A DNA stretch of 64,000 nt from Streptomyces capitiformicae (GTDB taxonomy: Bacteria; Actinomycetota; Actinomycetes; Streptomycetales; Streptomycetaceae), in assembly GCF_002214185.1 (NCBI RefSeq), contig NZ_CP022161.1, positions 9,121,486 through 9,185,485 of the forward strand. The letters run 5' to 3'. The position numbers and the translations under genes were made by a program. Under the pieces are notes generated by a model. It made no database searches, had not been told where the DNA came from, and worked only from the letters and a program-made list of their open reading frames with translations. Below, in pieces: positions 36,703 through 45,756 of this stretch (the first letter of the stretch is position 1; every line of letters starts with the position of its first letter).

Positions 36703-37704
36703 GTGCTTGCTGCAACCGCTATTTCCCAGAGCGCCACCGACCCGTTGTCGGGGCTGGTGCTGCGCGACGTACCCGATCCTGCCCCGCGACCCGGCTGGTC
36801 ACGTGTCCGCGTGGTGGCCTCGTCGCTGAACATGCACGACCTGTGGACGCTGAAAGGAGTGGGGCACCCCCCCGACCGGCTGCCGATCGTCCTCGGCTGC
36901 GACGCGGCCGGCTACGACGACGACGGCAACGAGGTCATCGTCCACCCGGTGATCGGCGATCCCGACGCGGGCCGCGGCGACGAGACGCTCGACCCGGACC
37001 GCGCGCTGCTGTCCGAGCGCCACGACGGGGCGTTCGCGGAGTACCTGATCGTCCCCACCCGCAACCTGGTGCCGAAGCCGGCCTGGCTCTCCTTCGACGA
37101 GGCCGCCTGTCTGCCGGTCGCCTGGACCACCGCCTACCGCATGCTGTTCACCCAGGCCCGCATCGCCGCCGGTGACCGGGTGCTCGTGCAGGGCGCGGGC
37201 GGCGGCGTCGCCTCCGCCGCGATCCGGCTCGCGGTGGCCGCCGGGGCCGTCGTCTACGCCACCAGCCGCAGCGCCGACAAGCGCGCGGAGGCCGTCTCCT
37301 GGGGGGCCCGCGCCGCCGTGGCCCCCGGCGAGCGGCTCCCCGAGCGGGTGGACGTGGTGATCGAGACCGTCGGCGAGGCCACCTGGGCGCACTCGCTGAA
37401 GGCGCTGCGCCCCGGCGGCACGATCGTCATCGCCGGCGCGACCAGCGGCATGAACCCGCCCGCCGACCTCGGCCGGATCTTCTACCTCCAGCAGCGCATC
37501 CTCGGCTCGACCGGCGCCACCCGGTCCGAACACGTCGCGATGCTGCGCCTGATGGAGGCCACGGGTGTCCGTCCGGTCATCGACCGCACACTTCCGCTCA
37601 CCGAGATCCACAAGGGCTTTCAGCTCATGATCGACGGTGCTCTCACCGGGAAGCTCGTCATCCACCCGTCCGGCCCGGCTCGCCCGGAAACCCGTCAGAA
37701 GTAG
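36703..37704 (+). CDS. Zinc-free medium-chain oxidoreductase (quinone reductase type)
   Basis: 333 residues of the MDR superfamily: GroES-like N-terminal domain (SSLNMHDLWTLKGVG, LPIVLGCDAAG) and a Rossmann domain with VLVQGAGGGVASAAIRLAVA binding NADPH. Structural zinc cysteines are absent. It may reduce an enoyl or quinone intermediate. GTG at 36703 has no good ribosome site. First gene after the internal terminator; nine bases before mhpB, so part of the second operon. Confidence 0.86.
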   Translation: MLAATAISQSATDPLSGLVLRDVPDPAPRPGWSRVRVVASSLNMHDLWTLKGVGHPPDRLPIVLGCDAAGYDDDGNEVIVHPVIGDPDAGRGDETLDPDRALLSERHDGAFAEYLIVPTRNLVPKPAWLSFDEAACLPVAWTTAYRMLFTQARIAAGDRVLVQGAGGGVASAAIRLAVAAGAVVYATSRSADKRAEAVSWGARAAVAPGERLPERVDVVIETVGEATWAHSLKALRPGGTIVIAGATSGMNPPADLGRIFYLQQRILGSTGATRSEHVAMLRLMEATGVRPVIDRTLPLTEIHKGFQLMIDGALTGKLVIHPSGPARPETRQK

Positions 37705-37713
37705 GGAGCGACC

Positions 37714-38652
37714 ATGACCGCAGCAGCCGTAGGGCTGTCCCACTCACCCCTCATCGGCAAGAACGACCCCGCTCCCGACGTCCTGGCCCGCGTCGACGAA
37801 GCGGTCGAGGGCGCACGGGAGTTCATCCGCGCCTACGACCCGGAGCTGGTCGTCCTCTACGCCCCCGACCACTACAACGGCTTCTTCTACAAGGAGATGC
37901 CGCCCTTCTGCCTGGCCACCGAGGCCCACGCGGTGGGGGATTTCGGCACGTCGGCAGGCCCGTTGTCGGTCGACACCGCCGCCGCGAAGGCGCTGGGCCA
38001 GGGCGTCCTGGACCGGGGGATCGACCTCACCGTCTCGGCCCGTATGACCGTCGACCACGGCTTCGCCCAGCCCCTGGAAGTGCTCTTCGGCGGGATCGAC
38101 CGGGTGCCGGTGGTGCCCGTCTTCGTCAACGGTGTGGCCACGCCGCTCGGCCCTCTCGCCCGCATCCGGGCGCTCGGCACCGCGCTCGGCGAGGCCGCCG
38201 CGGAACTCGACCGCAGGACGCTGTTCCTGGCCTCCGGCGGCCTCTCCCACGACCCTCCCGTACCCGTGCTGGACGGTGCGCCCCCCAGAGTCGCCGACGC
38301 GCTCATCGAAGGCCACCCGCCGACCCCCGAGCAGCGCGCCAAGGGCGAACAGCGGGTGGTCCGGGCGGGCCAGGAGTACGCCGCCGGCACGGCCTCGATG
38401 ATCCCGATCAACCCCGCCTGGGACAACCGGCTCCTCGACCACCTGGAGAAGGGCGAACTCGCGGAGTTCGACTCCTGGACCGTGGCGGCGATGGCGGAGG
38501 AGGGCGGCGGCTCCGCCCACGAGGTCCGCGCCTGGATCGCCGCGTTCGCCTCGCTCGCGGCCACCGGGCCGTACGAGATGACCTCACGCTTCTACGAGCC
38601 GATCCCCGCGTGGATCGCCGGATTCGCCGTGACCACGGCGCAGGGACGGTGA
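37714..38652 (+). CDS. mhpB: 2,3-dihydroxyphenylpropionate 1,2-dioxygenase (MhpB)
   Basis: 312-residue class III (LigB-type) extradiol dioxygenase. Near-diagnostic segments: GLSHSPLIGKNDPA at the N-terminus, LYAPDHYNGFFYKEMPPFCL, TVDHGFAQPLEVLFGG, VVPVFVNGVATPLGP, SGGLSHDPPVP and EPIPAWIAGF. Fe(II) ligands are expected from the early His residues and the VDH motif. It opens the catechol ring next to the hydroxyls. RBS AGGGAG before ATG 37714. The stop overlaps mhpD (GTGA). MhpB homology points to a 3-phenylpropionate-type substrate. Confidence 0.94.
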   Translation: MTAAAVGLSHSPLIGKNDPAPDVLARVDEAVEGAREFIRAYDPELVVLYAPDHYNGFFYKEMPPFCLATEAHAVGDFGTSAGPLSVDTAAAKALGQGVLDRGIDLTVSARMTVDHGFAQPLEVLFGGIDRVPVVPVFVNGVATPLGPLARIRALGTALGEAAAELDRRTLFLASGGLSHDPPVPVLDGAPPRVADALIEGHPPTPEQRAKGEQRVVRAGQEYAAGTASMIPINPAWDNRLLDHLEKGELAEFDSWTVAAMAEEGGGSAHEVRAWIAAFASLAATGPYEMTSRFYEPIPAWIAGFAVTTAQGR

Positions 38653-39470
38653 CCGACATGACAGTCGACCGGCACGCGGTCGCACAGGCCGCCGCCCGGC
38701 TGGTAGCCGCGTCGGACGAGGGCCGTCCCGTGGCCCCGGTCCGCGACCTGCTCGGCGAACAGGACATCGACGCCGCCTACGCCGTCCAGCAGGAGCTGAC
38801 CCGGCGCAGGCTGGCCTCAGGCGCGGTCGTCGCCGGCCGCAAGATCGGCCTCACCTCGCCCGCCGTGCAGCGCCAACTCGGCGTCGACCAGCCGGACTTC
38901 GGCGTGCTCTTCGCCGACATGGATGTCTCGGCCGAGGCGGAGATCCCCTCCGACCGGCTGCTCCAGCCGAAGGCCGAGGCCGAGATCGCGTTCGTGCTGG
39001 GGGAAGACCTGGCCGACGGCGTACTCGACGCCGCCCGGGTCCGCGCCGCGGTGGAGTACGCCGTCGCGGCCATCGAGATCGTGGACAGCCGGGTCGCCGA
39101 CTGGGACATCCGGCTCACCGACACCATCGCGGACAACGCCTCCAGCGGCCTGTACGTCCTGGCCGACCGCCGCCTCACCCTCGACGCGTTCGAGCCCCGC
39201 GAGGTCACCATGCGGATGTACGCCGAGGGCGAGCCCGTCTCCGAAGGCGCGGGCTCCGCCTGCCTCGGTGACCCGCTCAACGCGCTCGCCTGGCTGGCCC
39301 GCACCGCCCAGGCGTACGGCGACCCGCTGCGGGCCGGGCAGGTCGTCCTGTCGGGGGCGCTGGGCCCGATGGTCCCGGCACCGCCCGGAAGCCGTATCCA
39401 CGCCGAGATCGGACCGCTGGGCACGGTCACCGCCGCATTCTCCGAGAAGTCCGAGAAGAGGGACGCGTGA
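38649..39470 (+). CDS. mhpD: 2-keto-4-pentenoate hydratase
   Basis: 273 residues of the MhpD/fumarylacetoacetate hydrolase fold. [20 protein letters not shown], the metal-binding [29 protein letters not shown] and [11 protein letters not shown] are characteristic. It hydrates 2-hydroxypenta-2,4-dienoate to 4-hydroxy-2-oxovalerate. GTG at 38649 overlaps the mhpB stop; ATG at 38658 is an alternative. The stop overlaps the next start in the same way, a tightly coupled chain. Confidence 0.93.
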   Translation: MTDMTVDRHAVAQAAARLVAASDEGRPVAPVRDLLGEQDIDAAYAVQQELTRRRLASGAVVAGRKIGLTSPAVQRQLGVDQPDFGVLFADMDVSAEAEIPSDRLLQPKAEAEIAFVLGEDLADGVLDAARVRAAVEYAVAAIEIVDSRVADWDIRLTDTIADNASSGLYVLADRRLTLDAFEPREVTMRMYAEGEPVSEGAGSACLGDPLNALAWLARTAQAYGDPLRAGQVVLSGALGPMVPAPPGSRIHAEIGPLGTVTAAFSEKSEKRDA

Positions 39471-40417
39471 AGAGAACCAAGGTCGCCGTCATCGGGTCCG
39501 GCAACATCGGAACCGACCTGATGATCAAGATCCTGCGCCTGTCGGACACCCTGGAGATGGGCGCCATGGTCGGCATCGACCCCGACTCCGACGGGCTTGC
39601 CCGTGCCGCCCGGCTGGGGGTGCCCACCACCCACGAGGGCGTCGACGGCCTCATCGCGCTGCCCGGCTTCGCCGACATCGACGTCGTCTTCGACGCCACC
39701 TCCGCCAAGGCGCACGTGGCCAACGCCGCCAAGCTGGCCCCGTACGGCAAGCGGCTCATCGATCTGACCCCCGCCGCGATCGGCCCGTTCGTCGTGCCGC
39801 CGGTCAACGGGGACGCCCACCTCGACGCCCCGAACGTCAACATGGTGACGTGCGGCGGCCAGGCCACCATCCCCATGGTGGCGGCCGTCTCGGCGGTGAC
39901 CCCGGTCCACTACGCGGAGATCGTGGCCTCCATCGCCTCCCGGTCGGCCGGCCCCGGTACCCGGGCCAACATCGACGAGTTCACCGAGACCACCTCCCAC
40001 GCCATCGAGAGCGTCGGCGGCGCGGCCCGCGGCAAGGCGATCATCGTCCTCAACCCGGCGGACCCGCCGCTGATCATGCGGGACACGGTGTTCTGCCTCA
40101 TCGGGGAGGCCGACCACGACGCCGTCCGCGAGTCGATCACGGCCATGGCGGAGCGCGTCGCCCGCTACGTCCCCGGCTACCGGCTCAAGCAGGAGGTGCA
40201 GTTCACCCCGGTGGACCCCACCGAACCGGTGCGCACCCTGCTGCCGCCGGACGCCGGACCCGCCGTCACCCGGGTCTCGGTGTTCCTCGAAGTCGAGGGA
40301 GCCGCCCACTACCTGCCCGCCTACGCCGGAAACCTGGACATCATGACGTCCGCCGCTCTCCAGGTCGCCGAGTCGATCGCCCGGAGCGGCGCGTCCCTCG
40401 CGGAGGCCCGCCCATGA
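39467..40417 (+). CDS. mhpF: Acetaldehyde dehydrogenase (acylating)
   Basis: 316 residues. NAD site [18 protein letters not shown] at the N-terminus; catalytic Cys in [14 protein letters not shown] near residue 130; [20 protein letters not shown]. It converts acetaldehyde, CoA and NAD+ to acetyl-CoA and forms a channel complex with the aldolase encoded next. GTG at 39467 overlaps the mhpD stop by four bases; its own stop overlaps the aldolase start. Confidence 0.95.
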   Translation: MKRTKVAVIGSGNIGTDLMIKILRLSDTLEMGAMVGIDPDSDGLARAARLGVPTTHEGVDGLIALPGFADIDVVFDATSAKAHVANAAKLAPYGKRLIDLTPAAIGPFVVPPVNGDAHLDAPNVNMVTCGGQATIPMVAAVSAVTPVHYAEIVASIASRSAGPGTRANIDEFTETTSHAIESVGGAARGKAIIVLNPADPPLIMRDTVFCLIGEADHDAVRESITAMAERVARYVPGYRLKQEVQFTPVDPTEPVRTLLPPDAGPAVTRVSVFLEVEGAAHYLPAYAGNLDIMTSAALQVAESIARSGASLAEARP

Positions 40418-41430
40418 CCCGCAAGCTGTACATCCAGGACGTCACCCTGCGTGACGGCATGCACGCCATCCGGCACCGCATCGACCCCGCCGACGTCGGC
40501 CGCATCGCCGCTGCCCTCGACGCCGCCGGCGTCGACGCGATCGAGGTCGCCCACGGCGACGGCCTGGCCGGCGGCTCCGTCAACTACGGGCCGGGCAGCC
40601 ACACCGACTGGGAGTGGATCGAGGCCGCCGCCGCACACCTCACCCGGGCCACCCTCACCACCCTCCTCCTGCCCGGCATCGGCACCATCGCCGAACTGGA
40701 GCGAGCCCACGCCCTCGGCGTCCGCTCGGTGCGCATCGCCACCCACTGCACCGAGGCCGACATCTCCGCGCAGCACATCGCCAAGGCCCGCGACCTCGGC
40801 ATGGACGTCTCCGGCTTCCTGATGATGAGCCACATGGCCCCCGCCGCCGAACTCGCCGCCCAGGCCCGGCTGATGGAGTCCTACGGCGCACACTGCGTGT
40901 ACGTCACCGACTCCGGCGGCCGACTCACCCTCGACGGCGTACGCGAGCGGGTCCGCGCCTACCGCGACGTCCTGGACCCCTACACCGAGGTCGGCATCCA
41001 CGCGCACGAGAACCTCTCCCTCTCGGTCGCCAACAGCGTGATCGCCGTACAGGAGGGCGTCACCCGGGTCGACGCCTCCCTCGCGGGCCAGGGCGCCGGC
41101 GCGGGCAACTGCCCCATCGAGGCGTTCGTCGCGGTCGCCAACCTTCAGGGCTGGAAACACGGCTGCGACCTGTTCGCCCTCCAGGACGCCGCCGACGACC
41201 TCGTACGGCCACTGCGGGACCGGCCCGTCCAGGTCGACCGGGAGACGCTCACCCTCGGCTACGCGGGCGCGTACTCCTCGTTCCTGCGCCACGCCGAGAC
41301 CGCCGCCGCGCGGTACGGGGTGGACGCCCGCACGCTTCTCCTGGAGGTCGGCCGGCGCGGGCTCGTCGGCGGCCAGGAGGACATGATCGTCGACATCGCG
41401 CTCGACCTGGTGGCGGGGGAGAAGGGCTGA
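40414..41430 (+). CDS. mhpE: 4-hydroxy-2-oxovalerate aldolase
   Basis: 338 residues. DmpG/MhpE TIM barrel: [17 protein letters not shown] at the N-terminus (substrate Arg, metal Asp), [18 protein letters not shown] with metal His ligands, and [19 protein letters not shown]. It cleaves 4-hydroxy-2-oxovalerate to pyruvate and acetaldehyde, passing the aldehyde to MhpF. ATG at 40414 overlaps the mhpF stop (ATGA). It completes the lower meta pathway to central metabolism. Confidence 0.96.
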   Translation: MTRKLYIQDVTLRDGMHAIRHRIDPADVGRIAAALDAAGVDAIEVAHGDGLAGGSVNYGPGSHTDWEWIEAAAAHLTRATLTTLLLPGIGTIAELERAHALGVRSVRIATHCTEADISAQHIAKARDLGMDVSGFLMMSHMAPAAELAAQARLMESYGAHCVYVTDSGGRLTLDGVRERVRAYRDVLDPYTEVGIHAHENLSLSVANSVIAVQEGVTRVDASLAGQGAGAGNCPIEAFVAVANLQGWKHGCDLFALQDAADDLVRPLRDRPVQVDRETLTLGYAGAYSSFLRHAETAAARYGVDARTLLLEVGRRGLVGGQEDMIVDIALDLVAGEKG

Positions 41431-41611
41431 CGGGCCGTCCGCGTGCTTCGTCCCACTCGCTGTGACGACGGACGGAGCACGCGGAAAAACATGCATATTG
41501 CAGGTGCTCGTCTCCGCACATCGCGGGCTCCGGGCCACGTGCCACGGGGCGGCACAAGAATGCGCCGACCGGTTTCAGGCCACCTACAGTCCTGCGCACA
41601 GACCCCACTGT

Positions 41612-41638
41612 GGCCCGGATCACTTCATGATCCGGGCC
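41612..41638. promoter_or_regulatory. Perfect 11-bp palindrome upstream of the transporter
   Basis: GGCCCGGATCA (41612-41622), 5-base spacer, TGATCCGGGCC (41628-41638). It ends just before the GGAGG of the MHS transporter gene. It could be an attenuator/terminator after mhpE or a regulator-binding site. Confidence 0.7.
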
Positions 41639-41658
41639 AATCGGAGGTGAGCCGCTCC

Positions 41659-42999
41659 ATGTCCCAGACCAGCCGCGACGCAGCAGCCGTCGTCACCGTC
41701 ACCGCCCCCGAACCACCGCCCGAGGCCAGGAAGGGCGCCTCACGGGTCGCCGCCGCGAGTCTCATCGGCACGACCATCGAGTACTACGACTTCGCCGTGT
41801 ACGGCACGGCCGCCGCGCTCGTCCTGGGCCCGGCCTTCTTCCCGTCCGGCAGTTCCACCGTCTCGACCCTGGCGGCGTTCCTCACCTTCGCCGTCGCGTT
41901 CCTCGCCCGCCCCGTCGGCGTCGTGCTGTTCGGGACGATCGGCGACCGGCGTGGCCGCAAACAGGCCCTGGTGCTCTCCCTGGTCCTGATGGGCGTGGCC
42001 ACCGTCGGGGTCGGGCTGCTGCCGACCTACGACACGGCAGGCGTCCTCGCCCCGGTGCTCCTGATCGCGCTCCGGCTCCTCCAGGGCGTGAGCATGGGCG
42101 GCGAGTGGGGCGGCGCAGTGCTCCTCGCGGCCGAGCACGCCCCACCGGGGCGCAGAGCGGTGTACGCGTCCGTCCCCCAGATAGGCCCGCTGCTGGGCTT
42201 CCTGCTCTCCAGCGCCGTCATCCTGCCCACGATCGGGATCACCGGCAGGGAGGCCTTCGCTGACTGGGCCTGGCGGGTGCCGTTCATCCTCAGCACACTG
42301 CTCATCGCCGTCGGATTCTGGGTGCGCACCCGGGTCGAGGAGTCCCCGGTGTTCGACAGGCCGGCCACGGCCCGCCCGGCCGCCCCGCGCTTTCCGCTGG
42401 GCGCCCTGGTCAGCCAGTACCCGGGGCGGCTGTTGCTCGGCATCGGTGCGGCGGTGGGCGGCTCGGCCGTCTACTACCTGGTGATCGTCTACAGCCTGTC
42501 GTACGGCCCGAAGTCGCTCGGCATCCCGCAGAACACGATGCTGGCCGCCGCCAGCGTGGCCGCCGGTGCCGCCGCGGCCGCGGTGATCCCGGTGGCCCGG
42601 CTGGCCGACCGGGTGGGCCGGCGGCCGGTGATCCTCGCCGGGGCCACCGGGTCCGCGCTGTGGGCGCTGCCCATGTTCGGCTCCCTCAACACCGGCGACG
42701 GCCTCCTCATCGGCGGCGCCTTCACGGTCGGGCTGGTCCTGCTCGTGCTGATGTTCGGTCCGATCGCGGTCTTCCTGCCCGAACTGTTCCCGGCCCGGCT
42801 GCGCTACACGGGAGCCTCGGCGGCCTTCATCCTTGCCAACACCCTCGGTGGCGGCTTCGCCCCCCTGGTGGCGACCTGGCTGAACTCCCACTGGCAGTCA
42901 CCGCTCGTCCTGGGCGCCTACGCGGGCACCCTCTGTCTGGTCAGCCTGGCCTGCGTGCTCGCCCTGCCCGAGACCCGCGACAAGGAGTTCGGCCTCTGA
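41659..42999 (+). CDS. MHS-family organic-acid transporter
   Basis: 446 residues, about 12 membrane segments. Metabolite:H+ symporter hallmarks: GTTIEYYDFAVYGTAAALV in helix 1, GDRRGRKQALVLSL in loop 2-3, and RLLQGVSMGGEWGGAVLLA with EHAPPGRR. It probably imports an aromatic or dicarboxylic acid for the catabolic genes upstream. GGAGG lies 12 bases before ATG 41659, longer than ideal. Separated from mhpE by 228 bases with a strong palindrome, so its expression may be tuned separately. Confidence 0.91.
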   Translation: MSQTSRDAAAVVTVTAPEPPPEARKGASRVAAASLIGTTIEYYDFAVYGTAAALVLGPAFFPSGSSTVSTLAAFLTFAVAFLARPVGVVLFGTIGDRRGRKQALVLSLVLMGVATVGVGLLPTYDTAGVLAPVLLIALRLLQGVSMGGEWGGAVLLAAEHAPPGRRAVYASVPQIGPLLGFLLSSAVILPTIGITGREAFADWAWRVPFILSTLLIAVGFWVRTRVEESPVFDRPATARPAAPRFPLGALVSQYPGRLLLGIGAAVGGSAVYYLVIVYSLSYGPKSLGIPQNTMLAAASVAAGAAAAAVIPVARLADRVGRRPVILAGATGSALWALPMFGSLNTGDGLLIGGAFTVGLVLLVLMFGPIAVFLPELFPARLRYTGASAAFILANTLGGGFAPLVATWLNSHWQSPLVLGAYAGTLCLVSLACVLALPETRDKEFGL

Positions 43000-43051
43000 C
43001 GCCCCTCGCCGGAAGCCCTGGCGTTGTCCTTCGCGCGCCCGCCTATGGCCT

Positions 43052-43080
43052 CCCCCCGTGCCGCTGCTCGGCACGGGGGG
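43052..43080. terminator. Hairpin 1 (terminator or regulatory stem)
   Basis: CCCCCCGTGCCG pairs perfectly with CGGCACGGGGGG around CTGCT. It lies 52 bases after the transporter stop. A related hairpin with the same downstream sequence occurs at 45681-45719. Confidence 0.85.
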
Positions 43081-43125
43081 ATGACATAGGAGCATTCAAG
43101 GTCATTTCCTGGTAGCGGCCCGGTG
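43081..43125 (+). promoter_or_regulatory. Conserved TGACATA element, copy 1
   Basis: ATGACATAGGAGCATTCAAG followed by GTCATTTCCTGGTAGCGGC matches the sequence directly after the hairpin at 45717 (GTGACATAAGAACGTTCCAG, then ACCATCTCCTAGCGACAGT) at about four of five positions. Its centre GARCRTTC is roughly palindromic. Position upstream of two related coding starts suggests a shared operator or promoter. Confidence 0.6.
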
Positions 43126-43295
43126 GCAACGGTCCATCACCCCAGGGAAGAAGGGGACGCAGCCGGCGGCCTATCCCGCCCGACCCAGCGCCGTACGTGG
43201 ACGTCTCCCCCTCGCACATTCCTCAGCCGGCCGGGACGGCCGGACGCATCAGTGACGGGAGCTCACTCATGACCGAATCACGAGAAGGGGCAGGC

Positions 43296-43418
43296 ATGTC
43301 CGCAAGACACCGGACCGACCTGGTCCGACCGCTGCCCGAGCTGTTGCGCGGGCAGAAGAACCCCTTCGTCATGGTCGTGCCGACAGAACCGGTGGCCTCG
43401 CGCGAGGGGGGCCGCTGA
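43296..43418 (+). pseudogene. Truncated copy of the PKS acyl-AMP ligase N-terminus
   Basis: 40 codons. The first 18 residues, MSARHRTDLVRPLPELLR, match MSATHRADLIRPLPELLR at the start of the large synthase (16 of 18 from M1, read by eye), and the ribosome-site region CGAGAAGGGGCAGGC matches CGAGAAGAGACAGGC. Similarity then stops; the remaining 22 residues are unrelated. The stop TGA overlaps the next ATG (TGATG), so translation of this remnant may now drive the aminotransferase gene. It is either a decayed duplication or a retained translational leader. Confidence 0.7.
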
Positions 43419-44476
43419 TGCGCACCAGGACACCGACCGCCCACCGTGTCGCCGATGGCTCTCCTGCGGCCCCGCTCCTGCTGCACCGGAGCGAGAACCC
43501 CTGGGGTGCGAGCCCCAAGGCGGTGGAAGCGGCGCGCGCTGAGCTGTTGCGCGTTCACCGCTACCCCGACCCGCGGCACACCGCGCTCATCGACGCCCTC
43601 TCCGCTCACTACCGCGTCACCACCGACAGGGTCGCCGTCGGCAACGGGGTGGACGAGATCATCATGCTGCTCGCCCTCGCGCTGCGCGACACCGGCCGCG
43701 CCGTGGTCAACGAGGCCACCTACCAGGGTTACCGGAAGACGCTGGAGGCCGTGGGCCTGCGTATCGTGCAGGTCCCCCTCGAGCACTACCGCGTGGGCCC
43801 CGCGGCGCTGAGGGAGGAGATGGGCAAGGGCGCGGCCCTCGTCTTCGTCTGTAATCCGCACAACCCCACCGGGTCCGTCCTGGACGCCGGCGCCGTGCGG
43901 AGCCTGTGCGAGACGGCTCGCGCCACGGGGTCACACATCGTCTTCGACGAGGCGTACGCGGAGTTCGCCGACGACTCCTTCACCTCGGCGCTGCCTTGGG
44001 CACGGGAGGGTGGTGGCGTCAGCGTGCTGCGGACGTTCTCCAAGGCGTACGGCCTCGCCTCGTTGCGCGTGGGTGCGCTGATCGGCTGCCCTGACGTCGT
44101 CTCTCGTATCGAGACCGTGCAGGACGCCATGCCGTACCACGTGAACCGGCTCGCGCAGGCGGCGGCCTGTGCGGCTCTGGAGGACCAGGCATTCCTGGAA
44201 CAGACGAGGATTCGCACCGCCACGGCGCGCATGGCGCTGTGCAGTTGCCTGGACCGGCTCGGCATCACCTACCTGCCCTCGCAGACCAACTTCGTCACCG
44301 TGTACCTGTCTGGGAGCGCCCCCGAGGTCACCCGGCAGCTGCTCGCCGACCACGTCCACGTGCGGGACGCCACGGACATGGGCATGCCCGGCTGGATACG
44401 GATCTCGGTCGGCACCCCCTCTGATGTCCTCACCCTCGTGCGCCATCTCGAAGCCGCCCTCGCCTCCGACCACTGA
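43418..44476 (+). CDS. HisC-like PLP aminotransferase
   Basis: 352 residues, fold-type I. LHRSENPWGASPKAVEAARA, AVGNGVDEIIMLLALAL, FVCNPHNPTGSVLDAG, IVFDEAYAEFAD, the PLP lysine in TFSKAYGLASLRVGALIG, and PGWIRISVGTPSDVLTLVRH are the HisC-type landmarks. Histidinol-phosphate aminotransferase of primary metabolism is usually in a his operon; here it lies beside a PKS and probably transaminates an aromatic or keto-acid precursor or a late aldehyde/ketone. ATG at 43418 is coupled to the preceding truncated frame. Followed by a strong hairpin. Confidence 0.9.
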   Translation: MRTRTPTAHRVADGSPAAPLLLHRSENPWGASPKAVEAARAELLRVHRYPDPRHTALIDALSAHYRVTTDRVAVGNGVDEIIMLLALALRDTGRAVVNEATYQGYRKTLEAVGLRIVQVPLEHYRVGPAALREEMGKGAALVFVCNPHNPTGSVLDAGAVRSLCETARATGSHIVFDEAYAEFADDSFTSALPWAREGGGVSVLRTFSKAYGLASLRVGALIGCPDVVSRIETVQDAMPYHVNRLAQAAACAALEDQAFLEQTRIRTATARMALCSCLDRLGITYLPSQTNFVTVYLSGSAPEVTRQLLADHVHVRDATDMGMPGWIRISVGTPSDVLTLVRHLEAALASDH

Positions 44477-44915
44477 CGAGTCCGGCCCTGAGGGTGCGCC
44501 GGGTGGATCCGGCCCAGCGTTTGTCGACGTAGATGGAGCCAGAGCCCCAGGCCGGGGTGGTCGCGCAGTGCGCACTCGGCTTGGCGGTGCACCGCGTCGA
44601 CGGCTCCGGCGTGCGTTTCAGCGTCGGTGCAGGCCGGAGTCCAGGTGGACTTCCTTGACCTGCAAGTTGTCGCGAACATGCCGATAGCGGCCCTGGCGAG
44701 CCAGGGCCGCTATCGGTAGTGGGTCGCCGTCGGCGGCCTGCGGCATGGCGGCGTCCTGGTCGGCGTCGCCGAGGTACCGGTCAATCGAAGCGGCCAGCTC
44801 GGAAGGGGAGCCGACATTGCGTCAGCGAGGGGCCCCGCCCCCCACGGGGTCGCCCTCCGAAACCTCGTCCCTCGTGCCCGTAAAGCCTGGCCGCTCTGCG
44901 CCTTCTTCGCCGTGC
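44477..44915. other. Gene-poor spacer with decayed open frame
   Basis: 439 bases between convergent genes. On the minus strand a stop-to-stop frame (44618-44818) reads SELAASIDRYLGDADQDAAM and continues ARQGRYRHVRDNLQVKEVHL with gene-like composition but no start codon; I do not recognise the family. A perfect 16-bp hairpin (44681-44716) sits inside it. Probably a gene remnant. Confidence 0.45.
44681..44716. terminator. Perfect 16-bp hairpin
   Basis: CCGATAGCGGCCCTGG pairs fully with CCAGGGCCGCTATCGG around CGAG. It lies between the convergent aminotransferase and methyltransferase genes and could terminate both, though it is about 200 bases from either stop. Confidence 0.75.
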
Positions 44916-45575
44916 CTACTTCTTCCGGGCCAAGTTCAGGCCGTCGCCGATCGGAATCAGCACCTGCTCCACCCTGTCGTCATCGCGAACACGGGCGTTG
45001 TACGCGCGGATCCCCTGCACGTTGGTGGCGTTCTCCGCGGGGTCGACAACCTGCCCGTGGTGGAGGGTGTTGTCGGCGAGCAGCAGGCCACCGGGACGCA
45101 TCCGCGGAACCAACTCCTCCCAGTAGTCGACGTAGTCTTCCTTTTCGGCGTCGATGAAAGCGAGGTCGAACTGCGGCTCCGCCGGCAGCACACGCAGCGT
45201 GTCCAGCGCCGGTCCGAGTTTGAGTGTGATCGTGTCGTCCAACTCGGCACGCTTCCAGTACCGTTGGGCGACCGAGGTCCACTCCTCGCTGATGTCGCAC
45301 GCCAACAGTGTGCCGCCGGGCCGTAGACCGCGGGCCAGGCAGATGGCCGAGTAGCCGGTGAAGCTGCCGATCTCCACCGCGTGCTTGGCCCCTGCGATCT
45401 GGGCGAGGAGCGTCATGAACGTCCCCTGCTCGGGGCCGATCTGCATGAAATTGTCCTCGGGAAAGAGTTGCTCGGTTTCGGCCGCGAGGTCGCGCAGGAT
45501 CTCGTCCGGCGCGGTGCTGTGCGCCGCCACGTACTCCTGGAGCTTCGGGATGAGGGCTTCCGTTGTCCGCGTCAT
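44916..45575 (-). CDS. Class I SAM-dependent O-methyltransferase
   Basis: 219 residues of the caffeoyl-CoA O-methyltransferase family. SAM motif I AVEIGSFTGYSAICLARGL near residue 64, LLACDISEEWTSVAQRYW, metal-binding FDLAFIDAEKEDYVDYWEEL, and LLADNTLHHGQVVDP. These enzymes methylate catechol-type or enol hydroxyls with Mg2+. ATG at 45575. Divergent from the PKS gene, with the shared control region between them. A tailoring role on the polyketide or its starter is likely by context. Confidence 0.9.
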   Translation of the reverse strand: MTRTTEALIPKLQEYVAAHSTAPDEILRDLAAETEQLFPEDNFMQIGPEQGTFMTLLAQIAGAKHAVEIGSFTGYSAICLARGLRPGGTLLACDISEEWTSVAQRYWKRAELDDTITLKLGPALDTLRVLPAEPQFDLAFIDAEKEDYVDYWEELVPRMRPGGLLLADNTLHHGQVVDPAENATNVQGIRAYNARVRDDDRVEQVLIPIGDGLNLARKK

Positions 45576-45680
45576 GCGCTCAGCCTCATGGATTCTCAGG
45601 TCTGTGGAAATACCCGTGTGCCGCGGTGCGGCACGTTCGACGGGCACACCCGAACGTGCGTTTTCTCCTACCCGCCCACG

Positions 45681-45719
45681 CCCCACCTCCGCTGTGCCGC
45701 CACGCGGCACGGAGGGGTG
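45681..45719. terminator. Hairpin 2 preceding the synthase gene
   Basis: GTGCCGC (45694-45700) pairs with GCGGCAC (45704-45710); flanking CCTCC/GGAGG extend the stem past a 3-base bulge. It is related in shape and sequence to the hairpin at 43052-43080. Confidence 0.7.
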
Positions 45720-45756
45720 ACATAAGAACGTTCCAGACCATCTCCTAGCGACAGTC
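45717..45756 (+). promoter_or_regulatory. Conserved TGACATA element, copy 2
   Basis: Second copy of the element at 43081-43125. It lies 350 bases upstream of the synthase start and 140 bases upstream of the divergent methyltransferase start, so it could control either or both. Confidence 0.6.

Noticed and set aside
44269..44679. Transposase fragment in the spacer after the aminotransferase
   Set aside because: A minus-strand frame looked transposase-like at first, but no DDE or other family motif and no terminal inverted repeats could be shown.
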